A stretch of 64,000 bases of DNA from Mesorhizobium sp. C432A (GCF_030323145.1 NZ_CP100470.1:1798001-1862000); one strand, 5' to 3'; counted from the stretch's first letter, positions 1 to 9,038 are shown. Notes: a model not told the origin generated them from the letters alone. Translations and numbers: made by a program.

Positions 1-1
1 C

Positions 2-124
2 TATATAGACGAGCGAACCGTCGACGTGCATGTCGGGCGGCTGCGCAAGGCCGTCAACAACGGCCGCATGCCGGATGTCATCCGTACCATTCGCGGCGCC
101 GGCTACGCTATCAGGGAAGACTAG
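2..124 (+). CDS. phoB: Response regulator C-terminus, PhoB-like (partial)
   Basis: The last 40 codons of a gene that begins before the window. The translation contains ERTVDVHVGRLRKAV and ends RTIRGAGYAIRED, which is the recognition helix and wing of an OmpR/PhoB winged-helix DNA-binding domain. The residues match the PhoB subgroup, the phosphate-starvation regulator, but the receiver domain is outside the window, so the assignment to PhoB rather than another OmpR-type regulator is an inference. It converges on the ROK regulator, with about 30 bases between their stop codons. Confidence 0.75.
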   Translation, partial: YIDERTVDVHVGRLRKAVNNGRMPDVIRTIRGAGYAIRED

Positions 125-154
125 GATGCTGCGCGTCGCGCCGTTGCCGGCCAT

Positions 155-1390
155 TCAGGCGACATGCTTGCCGGATTTCGCCTGAATGCCCGGCGCGAAA
201 ATCTCCTGGTCGACGAAGCCGAGCGCGCGCATGGCGCAGCCTTCGCGGATCAGCGGCAGCTCGTTGGGCTCGGTGTCGAAGGAGATCGATTTCGAGTGCT
301 GGCCGCCGGCGGTCTGGGCGATCGCTTCGCGCAATGCCGGTTCGATCAGGTCGAAGGCGGCGGCGCTGACGCCGACCATGGCGACGGGTGCCGGATCGAT
401 CAGAGCAAACAGGCTGCCGAGGCCGAAGCCGAGCGCCTCACCGGCCCTGCGATAGGCTTCGCGCTCCGGGCCATCGGTTTCGCGGGCGCGCGCGGCGAGT
501 GCGCGCATATCAGCGTCGCCGATATCGACCGGCTCGGCATCCTCGCCCATCATTTTGGCGCTGCGCCAGATGGCGTAGTTTCCGGCATAGGCCTCGACGC
601 AGCCGCGCCGCCCGCAGCGGCAGAGCGCGCCGCCCGGACGGTGGATCATGTGGCCGAACTCGCCGCCCGAGGAATGGGTGCCGGTGAACAGTTCGCCTTT
701 CAGCACCAGTCCCATGCCGATGCCGTGCGACAAGAGGATGGCGATAAAGTTGTCGCGGTAGCGCTCGGGCTGGCGCCATTGCAGCGCCACCGCCATCATA
801 TTGCAGTCGTTCTCCATGGTGGCCGGAATGCCGAATTCCACTTCCAACATGTCGGCGAAGGCAATGTCGGTCAGTGGCGTGATTGGCGACCACAGCATGG
901 CGCGCGCCTGCGAATCGGTGATGCCCTGGATGCCCATGGCAATGCGGGCGATGCTCTGGACATCGAGGTCGGGATCCTCAAGCCGCCGCCGGACGATTGC
1001 TACGCATTCGCCAATCAGCTCGTCGCGCGGCTTGGTCAGCGTGTCCAGCCGGCGCTGTTCCTCGGCGACGACGTGGCCGGCATAGTCGATGACGGTGACG
1101 GACAGGAAATTGAGCGACAGCACGACGGTCATCACCGCCGCCGCTTCCGGGTTGAGGCCAAGGCCGACCTGCGGCCGGCCGCGTTTCAGTGCGCCTGTCT
1201 CGCCAGGTTTGCCTTCAATCAGGACGCCTTCTTGAATCAGATCAGACGAGATTGCCGATATGGTCGAGTGGCTGAGGCCGGTGGTCGCCGCAATCTCGGT
1301 CCGCGACGGCTGGCCGGCCCGGCGCACGGCCGAAATCACCATGGCACGGTTGCGACGGCGCAGATCGTCGTGGCGGATTCCAACCGACAT
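155..1390 (-). CDS. ROK-family transcriptional repressor (XylR-like)
   Basis: A 411-residue repressor. The N-terminal winged helix (about residues 15-75, with TEIAATTGLSHSTISAI) is followed by a sugar-kinase-like ROK domain containing the glycine-rich HSSGGEFGH segment and the zinc-binding CRCGRRGCVE motif. I chose the ATG at 1390 because GGGAGGAAACA lies directly before it; an ATG 30 codons upstream has no such site. It is divergent from a xylose-type ABC importer and probably represses it, with the sugar as inducer. The palindrome at 1569-1587 is the likely operator. The family is clear; the exact sugar is inferred from the neighbours. Confidence 0.88.
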   Translation of the reverse strand: MSVGIRHDDLRRRNRAMVISAVRRAGQPSRTEIAATTGLSHSTISAISSDLIQEGVLIEGKPGETGALKRGRPQVGLGLNPEAAAVMTVVLSLNFLSVTVIDYAGHVVAEEQRRLDTLTKPRDELIGECVAIVRRRLEDPDLDVQSIARIAMGIQGITDSQARAMLWSPITPLTDIAFADMLEVEFGIPATMENDCNMMAVALQWRQPERYRDNFIAILLSHGIGMGLVLKGELFTGTHSSGGEFGHMIHRPGGALCRCGRRGCVEAYAGNYAIWRSAKMMGEDAEPVDIGDADMRALAARARETDGPEREAYRRAGEALGFGLGSLFALIDPAPVAMVGVSAAAFDLIEPALREAIAQTAGGQHSKSISFDTEPNELPLIREGCAMRALGFVDQEIFAPGIQAKSGKHVA

Positions 1391-1539
1391 TTGTTTCCTC
1401 CCGGCCTCCTCGCGCCTCATGATAGTGAAGGCGTTCGACGGCACCAGCCAAATATTGGCAGACGCCGGCAGCCCTGTCATTGTTTATTGCGGACCTCGAA
1501 AAAATTCGGCAAGGCCATCAGAATCCATCAGAATCGATG

Positions 1540-1587
1540 TTGACAGCGCCTTATCATTGAACCAGTATTTTTTCGAGGCTCGAAAAA
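1540..1587 (+). promoter_or_regulatory. xylF promoter with overlapping ROK operator
   Basis: TTGACA at 1540-1545 is followed after 17 bases by a weak -10 (CAGTAT, 1563-1568). Immediately downstream is a perfect inverted repeat, TTTTTCGAG-G-CTCGAAAAA, at 1569-1587. A second related site, CGAAAAAATTCG, lies at 1497-1508. The placement over the transcription start is typical of repression. The repeat is seen directly; binding by the adjacent ROK protein is inferred. Confidence 0.7.
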
Positions 1588-1654
1588 TAGGGCCTCTGTG
1601 TGCCGGCCCTCGGGCCAGTTTTGTCGCGCCGCACGCGGCGCAGGGAGGATTATG

Positions 1655-2695
1655 ATGAACAGATTTGCAGCCGCCATGCTGGCGGGTGTCGCCATGTCGC
1701 TGGCGCTGATGTCGGTCGCGCAGGCGAAGGACAAGGTCATCGGCGTGTCGTGGTCGAACTTCCAGGAAGAGCGCTGGAAGACCGACGAGGCGGCGATGAA
1801 AACGGCGATCGAGGCTGCCGGCGACAAGTACATTTCGGCCGACGCGCAGTCCAATCCCGGCAAGCAGCTGACCGACGTCGAAAGCCTGATCTCGCAGGGC
1901 GCCAACTCGCTGATCATCCTGGCGCAGGACGCCTCGGCCATCGGCCCGGCGGTGCAGAAGGCGCTGGACGAAGGCATTCCGGTCGTCGGCTATGACCGCC
2001 TGATCGAGAACAAGGACGTCTTCTACCTGACCTTCGATAACAAGGAAGTCGGCCGCATGCAGGCCCGCGAAGTGTTCAAGGCGAAGCCCGAAGGCAACTA
2101 TGTCTTCATCAAGGGCTCGGGCTCGGATCCGAATGCCGATTTCCTGTTCTCGGGCTCGATGGAAGTGCTCAAGGAAGCCATCGACTCGGGCAAGATCAAG
2201 AATGTCGGCGAGGCCTATACCGATGGCTGGCTGCCGGCCAATGCCCAGAAGAACATGGAACAGTTCCTGACCGCCAATGACAACAAGGTCGATGCCGTGG
2301 TTGCGGCCAATGACGGCACCGCCGGCGGCGTTGTCGCCGCGCTGACGGCGCAGGGCCTTGCCGGAACGGTTCCGGTCTCCGGCCAGGACGGCGACCATGC
2401 CGCTCTGAACCGCATCGCGCTCGGCACGCAGACGGTGTCGGTGTGGAAGGACGCGCGCGAACTCGGCAAGAACGCCGCCGAGATCGCCTCGCAGCTTGCC
2501 GATGGCAAGAAGACGGGCGACATTGCCGGCGCCAAGGACTTCACCACGCCTGGCGGCAACACCGTCAAGTCGCTGTTCCTGACCCCCGTCGCGATCACCA
2601 AGGACAACCTCAACGTCGTCATCGACGCCGGCTGGATCAAGAAGGACGAAGTCTGCACGGGCGTCGCCGCCGGCAGCGTCGCGGCTTGCAACTGA
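1655..2695 (+). CDS. xylF: Xylose-type ABC transporter substrate-binding protein
   Basis: Periplasmic sugar-binding protein of about 347 residues. A Sec signal peptide ends near AQA-KDK. The mature part is a type I periplasmic-binding fold with [31 protein letters not shown] and [15 protein letters not shown], which match the D-xylose-binding XylF subgroup. GGGAGG at 1643-1648 is six bases before the ATG at 1655; an ATG one codon earlier is also possible. It is the first gene of xylF-xylH-xylG and is separated from xylH by a hairpin, which would favour excess binding protein over permease. D-xylose is inferred from family resemblance; no xylA or xylB is in the window. Confidence 0.9.
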   Translation: MNRFAAAMLAGVAMSLALMSVAQAKDKVIGVSWSNFQEERWKTDEAAMKTAIEAAGDKYISADAQSNPGKQLTDVESLISQGANSLIILAQDASAIGPAVQKALDEGIPVVGYDRLIENKDVFYLTFDNKEVGRMQAREVFKAKPEGNYVFIKGSGSDPNADFLFSGSMEVLKEAIDSGKIKNVGEAYTDGWLPANAQKNMEQFLTANDNKVDAVVAANDGTAGGVVAALTAQGLAGTVPVSGQDGDHAALNRIALGTQTVSVWKDARELGKNAAEIASQLADGKKTGDIAGAKDFTTPGGNTVKSLFLTPVAITKDNLNVVIDAGWIKKDEVCTGVAAGSVAACN

Positions 2696-2719
2696 TCTCG
2701 ACGACTTGAAGAAATGAGG

Positions 2720-2747
2720 CGCCGCGGCTGTCAAGCCGCGGCGTTTT
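2720..2747 (+). terminator. Intrinsic terminator/attenuator between xylF and xylH
   Basis: A ten-base-pair stem CGCCGCGGCT / AGCCGCGGCG with a four-base loop is followed by TTTT. It lies 25 bases after the xylF stop, inside the transport operon, so it probably terminates part of the transcripts and makes binding protein more abundant than membrane components. Confidence 0.8.
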
Positions 2748-2839
2748 CTCTACGAGAATTGTGTGTTTCCGCCATCGGCGGCAAACTTCTAGGCTGTGGT
2801 CCGGCATCCGCGCCAGACGGCAAGCCGCTGGAGGACATC

Positions 2840-4156
2840 ATGACCGACACGACCTCAAATCCGCAGGCCGATACGGCACGAGCGTCTGAACTCGGCGCGG
2901 TCGCCCGGTTCCTGAAAGCGACCGAGCTCGACACGCGCATGCTCGGCATGGTCGGCGCGCTGCTGGTCATCTGGGTCGGCATACATATCCTGTCGGGTGG
3001 GCTTTTCCTGACGCCGCGCAATCTTTGGAACCTGTCGGTGCAGACGTCCTCGGTCGCGATCATGGCGACCGGCATGGTATTGGTCATCGTGATGCGCAAC
3101 ATCGACCTTTCGGTGGGCTCCGTCGAAGGCGTGATCGGCATGATCATGGGCGTGGCACAGGCCGAATTCCTGATTCGCGTCATCGGCTTCCAGCTTGGAA
3201 ACCCCTGGCTCTGGGTCGTCGCGCTTGCCGCCGGCGTGGTGCTTGGTCTGCTGATCGGCGCGTTCCAGGGCTTCATCATCGCCTATATGCAGGTTCCGGC
3301 CTTCATCGTGACGCTTGGTGGCCTGCTGGTCTGGCGTGGCATGGCATGGCTCATCACCAGCGGGCGCACGGTCGCGCCACTCGACGCCACCTTCCAGCTG
3401 ATGGGCGGCGGACCACGCGGCTCGATTGGCGCCGCTGCCAGCTGGATCGTCGGCATCGTCGCCTGCGCGGCGGTCGCCTTCGCGCTGCTCAACGGTCGCT
3501 CACAGCGCAAGCGCTTCAGCTTTCCACTGCGCCCCGTCTGGGCCGAGACCTTGCTTGGCGTGGTCACTTGCGCGGCCATCCTCGGCGCCGTGTGGATCGC
3601 CAATTCCTATCCATGGCCGATCGGCATCGTGCGCCAGTACGCACAGCAGAACGGCATCACCGTTCCCGAAGGCGGGCTGTTCATCGCGCATGGCATCGCC
3701 ATACCGGTGCTAATGGCGGTGATTGTCGGCATCATCATGACGTTCATCACCAAGCGCACGCGTTTCGGCCGCTATGTCTTCGCCATCGGGGGCAATCCGG
3801 AGGCTGCGGAACTCGCCGGCATCAACACGCGCTGGGTGACCATGAAGGTGTTCATGATCATGGGTGTGCTGGCTGCAATCAGCGCGGCGATCTCGTCGGC
3901 CCGTCTCAATGCGTCAACCAATGCGCTGGGCACACTGGACGAGCTTTTGGTGATCGCGGCCGCTGTCATCGGCGGCACGTCGCTCGCGGGCGGCGCCGGA
4001 ACGGTGATGGGCGCCATGCTCGGCGCGCTACTGATGCAGTCGCTGCAATCCGGCATGGTGCTGCTCGGCATCGACTCGCCGCTGCAGAGCATTGTCGTTG
4101 GCGCTGTCCTGGTCATCGCCGTCTGGCTCGACACCGTCTACCGCAAGCGCGTCTAG
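2840..4156 (+). CDS. xylH: Xylose-type ABC transporter permease
   Basis: A 438-residue integral membrane protein of the ribose/xylose permease family (BPD_transp_2). It has many hydrophobic segments and the conserved TGMVLVIVMRNIDLSVGSV, IVTLGGLLVWRG and AIGGNPEAAELAGIN stretches. The length, with a long insertion in the middle, fits XylH rather than the shorter RbsC. The ATG at 2840 follows GGAGG with good spacing; an open frame reaching further upstream overlaps the terminator and is unlikely to be translated. It forms the membrane channel for the XylF substrate together with the ATPase encoded 12 bases downstream. Confidence 0.9.
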   Translation: MTDTTSNPQADTARASELGAVARFLKATELDTRMLGMVGALLVIWVGIHILSGGLFLTPRNLWNLSVQTSSVAIMATGMVLVIVMRNIDLSVGSVEGVIGMIMGVAQAEFLIRVIGFQLGNPWLWVVALAAGVVLGLLIGAFQGFIIAYMQVPAFIVTLGGLLVWRGMAWLITSGRTVAPLDATFQLMGGGPRGSIGAAASWIVGIVACAAVAFALLNGRSQRKRFSFPLRPVWAETLLGVVTCAAILGAVWIANSYPWPIGIVRQYAQQNGITVPEGGLFIAHGIAIPVLMAVIVGIIMTFITKRTRFGRYVFAIGGNPEAAELAGINTRWVTMKVFMIMGVLAAISAAISSARLNASTNALGTLDELLVIAAAVIGGTSLAGGAGTVMGAMLGALLMQSLQSGMVLLGIDSPLQSIVVGAVLVIAVWLDTVYRKRV

Positions 4157-4168
4157 GGAGGAACGACT

Positions 4169-4966
4169 ATGGAAAAAACTGCTCCCACCGGTACGCCACT
4201 GATCGACATGCGCAACATCTCGATCGCGTTCGGTGGCATTCGCGCCGTCGACGATGCGTCCATCGATCTTTTCCCGGGCGAAGTGGTGGCGCTGCTTGGC
4301 CACAACGGCGCCGGTAAGTCGACGCTGATCAAGATCCTGTCGGGCGCCTACAAGCGCGATGCCGGCCAGATCTTGGTCAACGGCCAGGAGGCCTCGATCT
4401 CCAATCCGCGCGACGCCAAGAAATACGGCATCGAAACGATCTACCAGACGCTTGCGCTGGCCGACAATGTCGACGCTGCCGCCAACCTCTTCCTCGGCCG
4501 CGAACTGATGACCGCGTGGGGGACACTCGACGATGTCGCCATGGAGGCCGAGGCGCGCAAGGTGATGGGCCGGCTCAATCCGCGCTTCCAGCGCTTCAAG
4601 GAGCCCGTGATCAAGCTATCGGGCGGCCAGCGCCAGTCGGTGGCGATCGCACGCGCCATCCTGTTCAACGCCCGCATCCTGATCATGGACGAACCGACGG
4701 CCGCGCTTGGGCCGCAGGAGACGGCGCAGGTCGGCGAACTGGTAAAGCAGCTCAAGGCCGACGGCATCGGCATTTTCCTGATCAGCCACGACATTCACGA
4801 CGTGTTCGAGCTTGCCGACCGGGTCTGCGTAATGAAGAACGGCCAGGTCGTCGGCACCGCGCTCACCACCGATGTGACGCAGGACGAAGTGCTCGGCATG
4901 ATCATCCTGGGAAAGTGCCCGCCCGGCGCCATTCCCGGTCCGGGTGCGCTGAAGATCGCGGCCTGA
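4169..4966 (+). CDS. xylG: Sugar ABC transporter ATP-binding protein, single domain
   Basis: A 265-residue ABC ATPase with Walker A (GHNGAGKST), signature LSGGQRQ, Walker B ([10 protein letters not shown]) and the H-loop in [10 protein letters not shown]. The E. coli XylG/RbsA type carries two fused nucleotide-binding domains. This protein has one, as in the rhizobial FrcA-type proteins, so it must work as a homodimer. GGGAGG precedes the start, and it follows xylH by 12 bases. The gene symbol follows operon context rather than architecture. Confidence 0.88.
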   Translation: MEKTAPTGTPLIDMRNISIAFGGIRAVDDASIDLFPGEVVALLGHNGAGKSTLIKILSGAYKRDAGQILVNGQEASISNPRDAKKYGIETIYQTLALADNVDAAANLFLGRELMTAWGTLDDVAMEAEARKVMGRLNPRFQRFKEPVIKLSGGQRQSVAIARAILFNARILIMDEPTAALGPQETAQVGELVKQLKADGIGIFLISHDIHDVFELADRVCVMKNGQVVGTALTTDVTQDEVLGMIILGKCPPGAIPGPGALKIAA

Positions 4967-5122
4967 GACCACGCTATCGTCAGCTGTCATGTTCACTGAT
5001 GCTCGAGATCGATAAGCCGGCTAAATATGCATGATATGCCAGCTGTCATTATGGCTTGGCCGCGCCATTGTCTTGCCGCGGCGACTTGCCCATAAAGGTC
5101 CCGAACCGTCCATGGGCCTGCG

Positions 5123-6769
5123 TTGAAGAAGTTTTTCCCGATCCTTGCCTTCATTGCCGTTGCACTGATCAGCCTGACGATGGCGGGCTTCGCCTATTTC
5201 GCGACCCAGGAAGCGGCGCGCATCAAGTTCGAGGCGACGGCCGACGACGCGCTCAACCGCATCGAAAGCCGTATCGATCTGCATCTGTCACTGCTGCGCT
5301 CGACGCAGGCGCTGTTCGACGCCCGCAATGGCGAGATTTCAGGTAGCGAATTCAAGGCCTTCTTCAGCGCCCTCGATGTCGATAACAATTTCGCCGGCCT
5401 GCGCGGCATCGGCTATCTCAGGCTGGCCAAGACCGGTGACGAAGCGGCGGTCGAGCGCGACATGTTGCGCGACCGCGGCGCCGCCCACACGGTCTATCCG
5501 GACACGACACAGCCATGGCGCACGCCCGTCGTGCTGTTCGAGCCGCTCGACCCTGCCAACGAATCCACCATCGGCTACGACATGTTCACCGAGCCGGTGC
5601 GGCGCGAGGCGATCGAAAAAGCGATGGCCGATGACGCACAGCACGCAAGCGGTCTGGTCCAGCTCGGCCAGGACACTGGCGCGGCGCAGACCTTTACCGG
5701 TTTCCTGGTCTTCGTCAGGCTCAATGTCGAAACCGCGCCGGATGGTATCAATGCGTCCAGATCATCGACATCAGGCCTTCTCTACGCGGCCTTCCGCGCC
5801 CGCGACCTGTTCCAGACCGCGCTCAGCCGCACGCCTTTGCTGCCGGTCAACACCGCGGTCTATGACGGCACGGCCGACGCCGACAATCTTCTGTTCCAGT
5901 CGGAAACGCCGCCGGTTGCGAGCTTTGGCGACAGGCTGTTGGTGACGCGCAAGATCATCGTCGCCGGTCGGCCGTGGACGGTGCTGTTTCGGCCGACAAG
6001 TGCATTTTCGCAACCGTCCTCGCGCGCCATTCCGGTCATGCTCGGGCTGTTCGGCCTGCTTCTGGCCGGGGCCATCGCGTTGGTGGCGCGCTACCAGGAG
6101 CGCGCCTACGACGCCAAGTCGCTGCTGCATGAAACGACGGAAAAAAGCCTGCTCGAAAAGGATTTGATGCTGCAGGAGATGAAGCATCGGATCAAGAATT
6201 CGATCACGCGGGTGCTGGCGATTGCGCGCCAGACGGCAGCGCAAGCAACCGACGTGAAGGAGTTCTCAACTTCCTTCTCAGCCCGCCTGCAGGCAATGGC
6301 GGCTTCCCAGGATATGCTGACGCGTTCGCGCTGGCAGAAGGCCGATCTTGGCGACCTGCTGCGCATCGAGCTCGGCCAGGTGTTCGGCAAGGAGCTTCCG
6401 GAAGGGATATTGTCAGGGCCTCAGGTGCTGCTCGACGAGAGGACGACGCAGGCGCTTGGCCTGACCTTTCACGAACTGGCGACGAATGCGCTGAAATATG
6501 GCGAGGCCGGCAATTCCGTGGGTGCGCTCAAGGTCGACTGGTCGTTCGAGGGGCGCGGGTCCGAGCGGATGCTGGTTCTGAACTGGCGCGAGGCCGGGCA
6601 GAAGGAACTCGAAGCGCCGGCGAAGACCGGCTTCGGCACCAAGCTGATCGACCTCAATGTCACGCGCGAATTGCGCGGCACGATTGCCCGAGATTTTCGC
6701 ATCGATGGGCTTACGGTGGAAATCAGGATCCCGCAGCCTGATGCAGTCAAACAAACGGAGGCCGGCTGA
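5123..6769 (+). CDS. CHASE-domain HWE-family sensor histidine kinase
   Basis: A 548-residue membrane kinase. The N-terminal membrane segment (about residues 5-27) is followed by a periplasmic CHASE domain (about 50-290, with LRSTQALFDARNG and LRGIGYLRL), a second membrane segment near 300-320 and a cytoplasmic HWE kinase core. The phospho-acceptor is in MKHRIKNSITRVLAIARQT, the N-box is FHELATNALKYGE, and NWREAG supplies the W-x-E motif that defines the HWE class. The start is a TTG; I see no in-frame ATG with a ribosome binding site. No response regulator is adjacent. It lies next to the stress island, and HWE kinases often feed PhyR, but that link is inferred. Confidence 0.85.
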   Translation: MKKFFPILAFIAVALISLTMAGFAYFATQEAARIKFEATADDALNRIESRIDLHLSLLRSTQALFDARNGEISGSEFKAFFSALDVDNNFAGLRGIGYLRLAKTGDEAAVERDMLRDRGAAHTVYPDTTQPWRTPVVLFEPLDPANESTIGYDMFTEPVRREAIEKAMADDAQHASGLVQLGQDTGAAQTFTGFLVFVRLNVETAPDGINASRSSTSGLLYAAFRARDLFQTALSRTPLLPVNTAVYDGTADADNLLFQSETPPVASFGDRLLVTRKIIVAGRPWTVLFRPTSAFSQPSSRAIPVMLGLFGLLLAGAIALVARYQERAYDAKSLLHETTEKSLLEKDLMLQEMKHRIKNSITRVLAIARQTAAQATDVKEFSTSFSARLQAMAASQDMLTRSRWQKADLGDLLRIELGQVFGKELPEGILSGPQVLLDERTTQALGLTFHELATNALKYGEAGNSVGALKVDWSFEGRGSERMLVLNWREAGQKELEAPAKTGFGTKLIDLNVTRELRGTIARDFRIDGLTVEIRIPQPDAVKQTEAG

Positions 6770-6780
6770 CCGGTCTCCGT
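6755..6780 (+). terminator. Hairpin at the end of the CHASE kinase gene
   Basis: ACGGAG-GCCGG, loop CTGA, then CCGGT-CTCCGT forms a strong stem that overlaps the kinase stop codon. There is no clear T-run after it, so termination activity is uncertain. Confidence 0.4.
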
Positions 6781-6808
6781 CGCGATTGTCTGACGCTTTT
6801 GAAGCGGA

Positions 6809-7051
6809 TCAGCAGCGAGCGGTGTAGAGCCGGCCGCGATTGTCGCGATACTGGCAATAGCCGTTGCGCAGGTTGCGCACCAGCAGGCCGGAACCGGCGC
6901 CAACGGCTGCGCCGATCAGCGCACCCTTGCCGCCGCCGATCAGTCCGCCGGCCAAAGCACCGACACCGGCGCCGACACCGACATCCTGCTCGGTCGTGCT
7001 GCAGCCGCTGACGGCGACCACCGTAACCATGGCAATAATCAATTTCCGCAT
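6809..7051 (-). CDS. Glycine-zipper lipoprotein
   Basis: An 80-residue lipoprotein. The signal peptide ends in a lipobox (AVSGC, with the lipidated Cys near residue 18). It is followed by a glycine-zipper segment of alternating Gly/Ala (about residues 25-60, containing GALAGGLIGGGKGALIG) and a short C-terminal part with NGYCQYRDNRGRLY. The ATG at 7051 follows GAGGAGA; an upstream in-frame ATG has no such site. Proteins of this type sit in the outer membrane and often belong to envelope stress responses. Function is unknown. Confidence 0.8.
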   Translation of the reverse strand: MRKLIIAMVTVVAVSGCSTTEQDVGVGAGVGALAGGLIGGGKGALIGAAVGAGSGLLVRNLRNGYCQYRDNRGRLYTARC

Positions 7052-7134
7052 AGAATCTCTCCTCACTTTTGTCCTCACTTTAGTAAGCTCCAGCCGCTAT
7101 TTAGCACGAAACAGCAGCCTTTGCCCGCTCGATC

Positions 7135-7461
7135 TTATTGTTGGCTAAGAGAGTCTTTTTCGCGGCGCGTGGCGTTCGACGCGACCACGACACTGGAAAT
7201 CTGCAAAGACGCGTCGAGGGTGCCGTCCGGGCGCACGTTCCAGACGATCTGGTCGTAATCATCCTCCAGCGCGGGGTCGACCGTAAGACATTTGGCAACG
7301 ACGTGCTCGGCCTGACCCTGCACGTCGCCGGCAGCGAATGGACGTTCTGCCGTGCATGCTTCGGCGGTTTCGAAAACACTGACCGGCACCGGCAGTTCAC
7401 GACATTCGGTCATGTTGTTCGAACAGCCAATTACCAAAAGCAAAGCGGCGATGTGTTCCAC
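7135..7461 (-). CDS. Small predicted lipoprotein under an EcfG-type promoter
   Basis: An uncharacterised protein of about 108 residues. A short hydrophobic leader runs into a lipobox-like LVIGC, then a hydrophilic domain with four further cysteines. I recognise no family. An ATG at 7482 opens the frame, but a perfect EcfG promoter has its -10 at 7486-7489, so the transcript would begin downstream of that ATG. The GTG at 7461, preceded by GAGAGGAC, is therefore the more likely start. Convergent or shadow frames on the other strand look non-coding. Confidence 0.6.
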   Translation of the reverse strand: MEHIAALLLVIGCSNNMTECRELPVPVSVFETAEACTAERPFAAGDVQGQAEHVVAKCLTVDPALEDDYDQIVWNVRPDGTLDASLQISSVVVASNATRREKDSLSQQ

Positions 7462-7485
7462 GGCGATACGTCCTCTCGCCATAAG

Positions 7486-7510
7486 AACGGTCCACAGCCG
7501 TCAAAGTTCC
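7486..7510 (-). promoter_or_regulatory. EcfG-type promoter
   Basis: On the minus strand GGAAC (7510-7506), 16 bases, then CGTT (7489-7486): an exact match to the general stress sigma factor consensus. It faces the small lipoprotein gene. Confidence 0.75.
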
Positions 7511-7603
7511 TGTGCCGAAAGGGGCGTTAATAATTGGTCGGCTACGAGCTGGACAGCTTCTGAGCCAGGCTGCTTGGGAGCAGCGTGAACCTGAGCATCT
7601 GGC

Positions 7604-7762
7604 TCAGGCCAATTGCGACGCCACGATCAGCACAACAGCGGCGAAGCGAAGCAAGGGGTGCCAGGCGTGCTGCAAAGGCGAGGCTGAAGCATCAGGATCC
7701 TGAAAGCCGCTCATCGAGACCCGCGCGGCCTGCTCCAGCCTGTTCATATCGGCCACCGTCAT
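7604..7762 (-). CDS. Small single-pass membrane protein, hypothetical
   Basis: A 52-residue protein beginning MTVADMNRLEQAARVS with a hydrophobic C-terminal segment (LLRFAAVVLIVASQL). GGGAGGA lies seven bases before the ATG at 7762, which is the best evidence that it is real; a longer version opening at 7831 lacks such a site. No family is recognised. It sits between two stress-associated genes in the same orientation. Confidence 0.5.
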   Translation of the reverse strand: MTVADMNRLEQAARVSMSGFQDPDASASPLQHAWHPLLRFAAVVLIVASQLA

Positions 7763-7890
7763 GATCATTCCTCCCATACTTGCGTTGCAGGCCGCGGACG
7801 AACATCGGTTGAATCGGTCAAGATCCAGCAATCTCTGGGAACCACAGCATCGGATTTTATGGTGAACAGCCGGTTAAGGAATCCCGCCGC

Positions 7891-8925
7891 TCATTCGGTT
7901 TCGAAATTGCCGTGCGGAACCACCAGGCGATATTCGAGGCGGTCACTGGTGATCTCCAGCGTCGCCGTGCCGTTCAGCGATGCCGGCACGACACGTTCGA
8001 GGGCAACGCTGCCGAAGCGTTTCTCGGTGCGTCTGTTATCATTGGCGACAATGGCCTCGACCCAGGTCAGCGACAAAGCCGGCTTGTCGGCGGCCTCTGC
8101 GACGTTCGACAGATCGGCAGTTACCTCGACAAAGCCGTCCGGCCGCGCCAGGGCGCCGTAGCTGAATGAATTGACGGCGAGTTCGTGCATTGCCAGTCCG
8201 ATATGAATGGCGGCGTTGGGATTGAGGTAGGGGTTGACGCCATTGAAGCGCAGGCTCTGCGCGGGATCGGCGCCGTAGCGAACGACCTGGCCGCGGATAA
8301 GCTCGCGAAGTGCTGCACCCCGCCAGTTCGACGACGTTACCAGATCCTGGGAGGAAGCCAGTGACTGCAGGCGGCCGCGAAAGCGCTTCAGGAAATCGTC
8401 GGGTGTCTCGGAATAGCGGCCGGTCTGGGTGGCAATACTCTGGATGATGGCCAACAGGTTCTTGGAGCGGTGGCTGACTTCGCGCAACAGCGTCTTCAGC
8501 GTCTGTTCGCGGCGTTTCTGCTCGGTGGTTTCCACCATCGTGGTGACGACGCCCTGCACGTCGCCGCGATGGCCCCGATCGGCATCGACCCATACCTGGA
8601 ACCAGCGCATGCCATCACCGGTGGGAACACTCAGTTCAAGGCGTTCCGGATTGCCGGAAGCGATCACATTGCTTTTGGCGGCGGCGATTTGCTCAGCTTG
8701 CGCCGGTGGCAACGCGCCGTTGCTGTCGGCTGTGTCGGAAACCCACGGCGCACGCATGTTGCGGGCCCATACAGTCTTCAATTCACGATCCTGATAGAGG
8801 ACGGAAATGCCGGCATTGTGCAGAGCGTGAAGCAAGGCCCGGCCAAGCTGCATTCCGCTTTCAGCCGGGTGCAGTGCGATCACCTCGTCGCCCTGTCCGC
8901 TCTCGCCTCCGCCAATGGAACGCAT
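7891..8925 (-). CDS. PAS-domain HWE-family histidine kinase, soluble
   Basis: A 344-residue cytoplasmic kinase without membrane segments. A PAS-like sensor domain (about residues 25-140, ending VVTTMVETTEQKRREQ) is followed by the HWE core with LREVSHRSKNLLAIIQ, the N-box MHELAVNSFSYGA and the W-x-E in LTWVEA. The ATG at 8925 is preferred to a TTG one codon upstream. A near-consensus EcfG promoter lies at 8954-8977. It is encoded about 550 bases from phyR, so it is a good candidate for a PhyK-type kinase that phosphorylates PhyR, although no biochemical link can be read from the sequence. Confidence 0.82.
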   Translation of the reverse strand: MRSIGGGESGQGDEVIALHPAESGMQLGRALLHALHNAGISVLYQDRELKTVWARNMRAPWVSDTADSNGALPPAQAEQIAAAKSNVIASGNPERLELSVPTGDGMRWFQVWVDADRGHRGDVQGVVTTMVETTEQKRREQTLKTLLREVSHRSKNLLAIIQSIATQTGRYSETPDDFLKRFRGRLQSLASSQDLVTSSNWRGAALRELIRGQVVRYGADPAQSLRFNGVNPYLNPNAAIHIGLAMHELAVNSFSYGALARPDGFVEVTADLSNVAEAADKPALSLTWVEAIVANDNRRTEKRFGSVALERVVPASLNGTATLEITSDRLEYRLVVPHGNFETE

Positions 8926-8953
8926 CAATCACCTGTCCACCTGATCGGGACCG

Positions 8954-8977
8954 AACGATTCACTTGGACTCAGTTCC
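8954..8977 (-). promoter_or_regulatory. Candidate EcfG promoter with 15-base spacer
   Basis: Minus-strand GGAAC (8977-8973), 15 bases, CGTT (8957-8954). Both elements are perfect, but the spacer is one base shorter than in the other sites of this window. It is 28 bases before the HWE kinase start. Confidence 0.5.
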
Positions 8978-8999
8978 TGAGTAGGTCCCCAGAAAAGGT

Positions 9000-9038
9000 C
9001 CGCCGGACGATGTCCCGTTGGAGGACATCGCCCGGCGG
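9000..9038 (-). terminator. Terminator-like hairpin after the DUF1328 gene
   Basis: A long stem, CCGCCGG and CGATGTCC pairing with GGACATCG and CCGGCGG, with one internal mismatch. On the minus strand it is followed by CTTTTCT. It separates the DUF1328 gene from the HWE kinase promoter. Confidence 0.6.

Noticed and set aside
164..1543. Long open frame opposite the ROK regulator gene
   Set aside because: It has no family resemblance and is an antisense shadow of a well-supported gene with a strong ribosome binding site. Such frames are common at this GC content.
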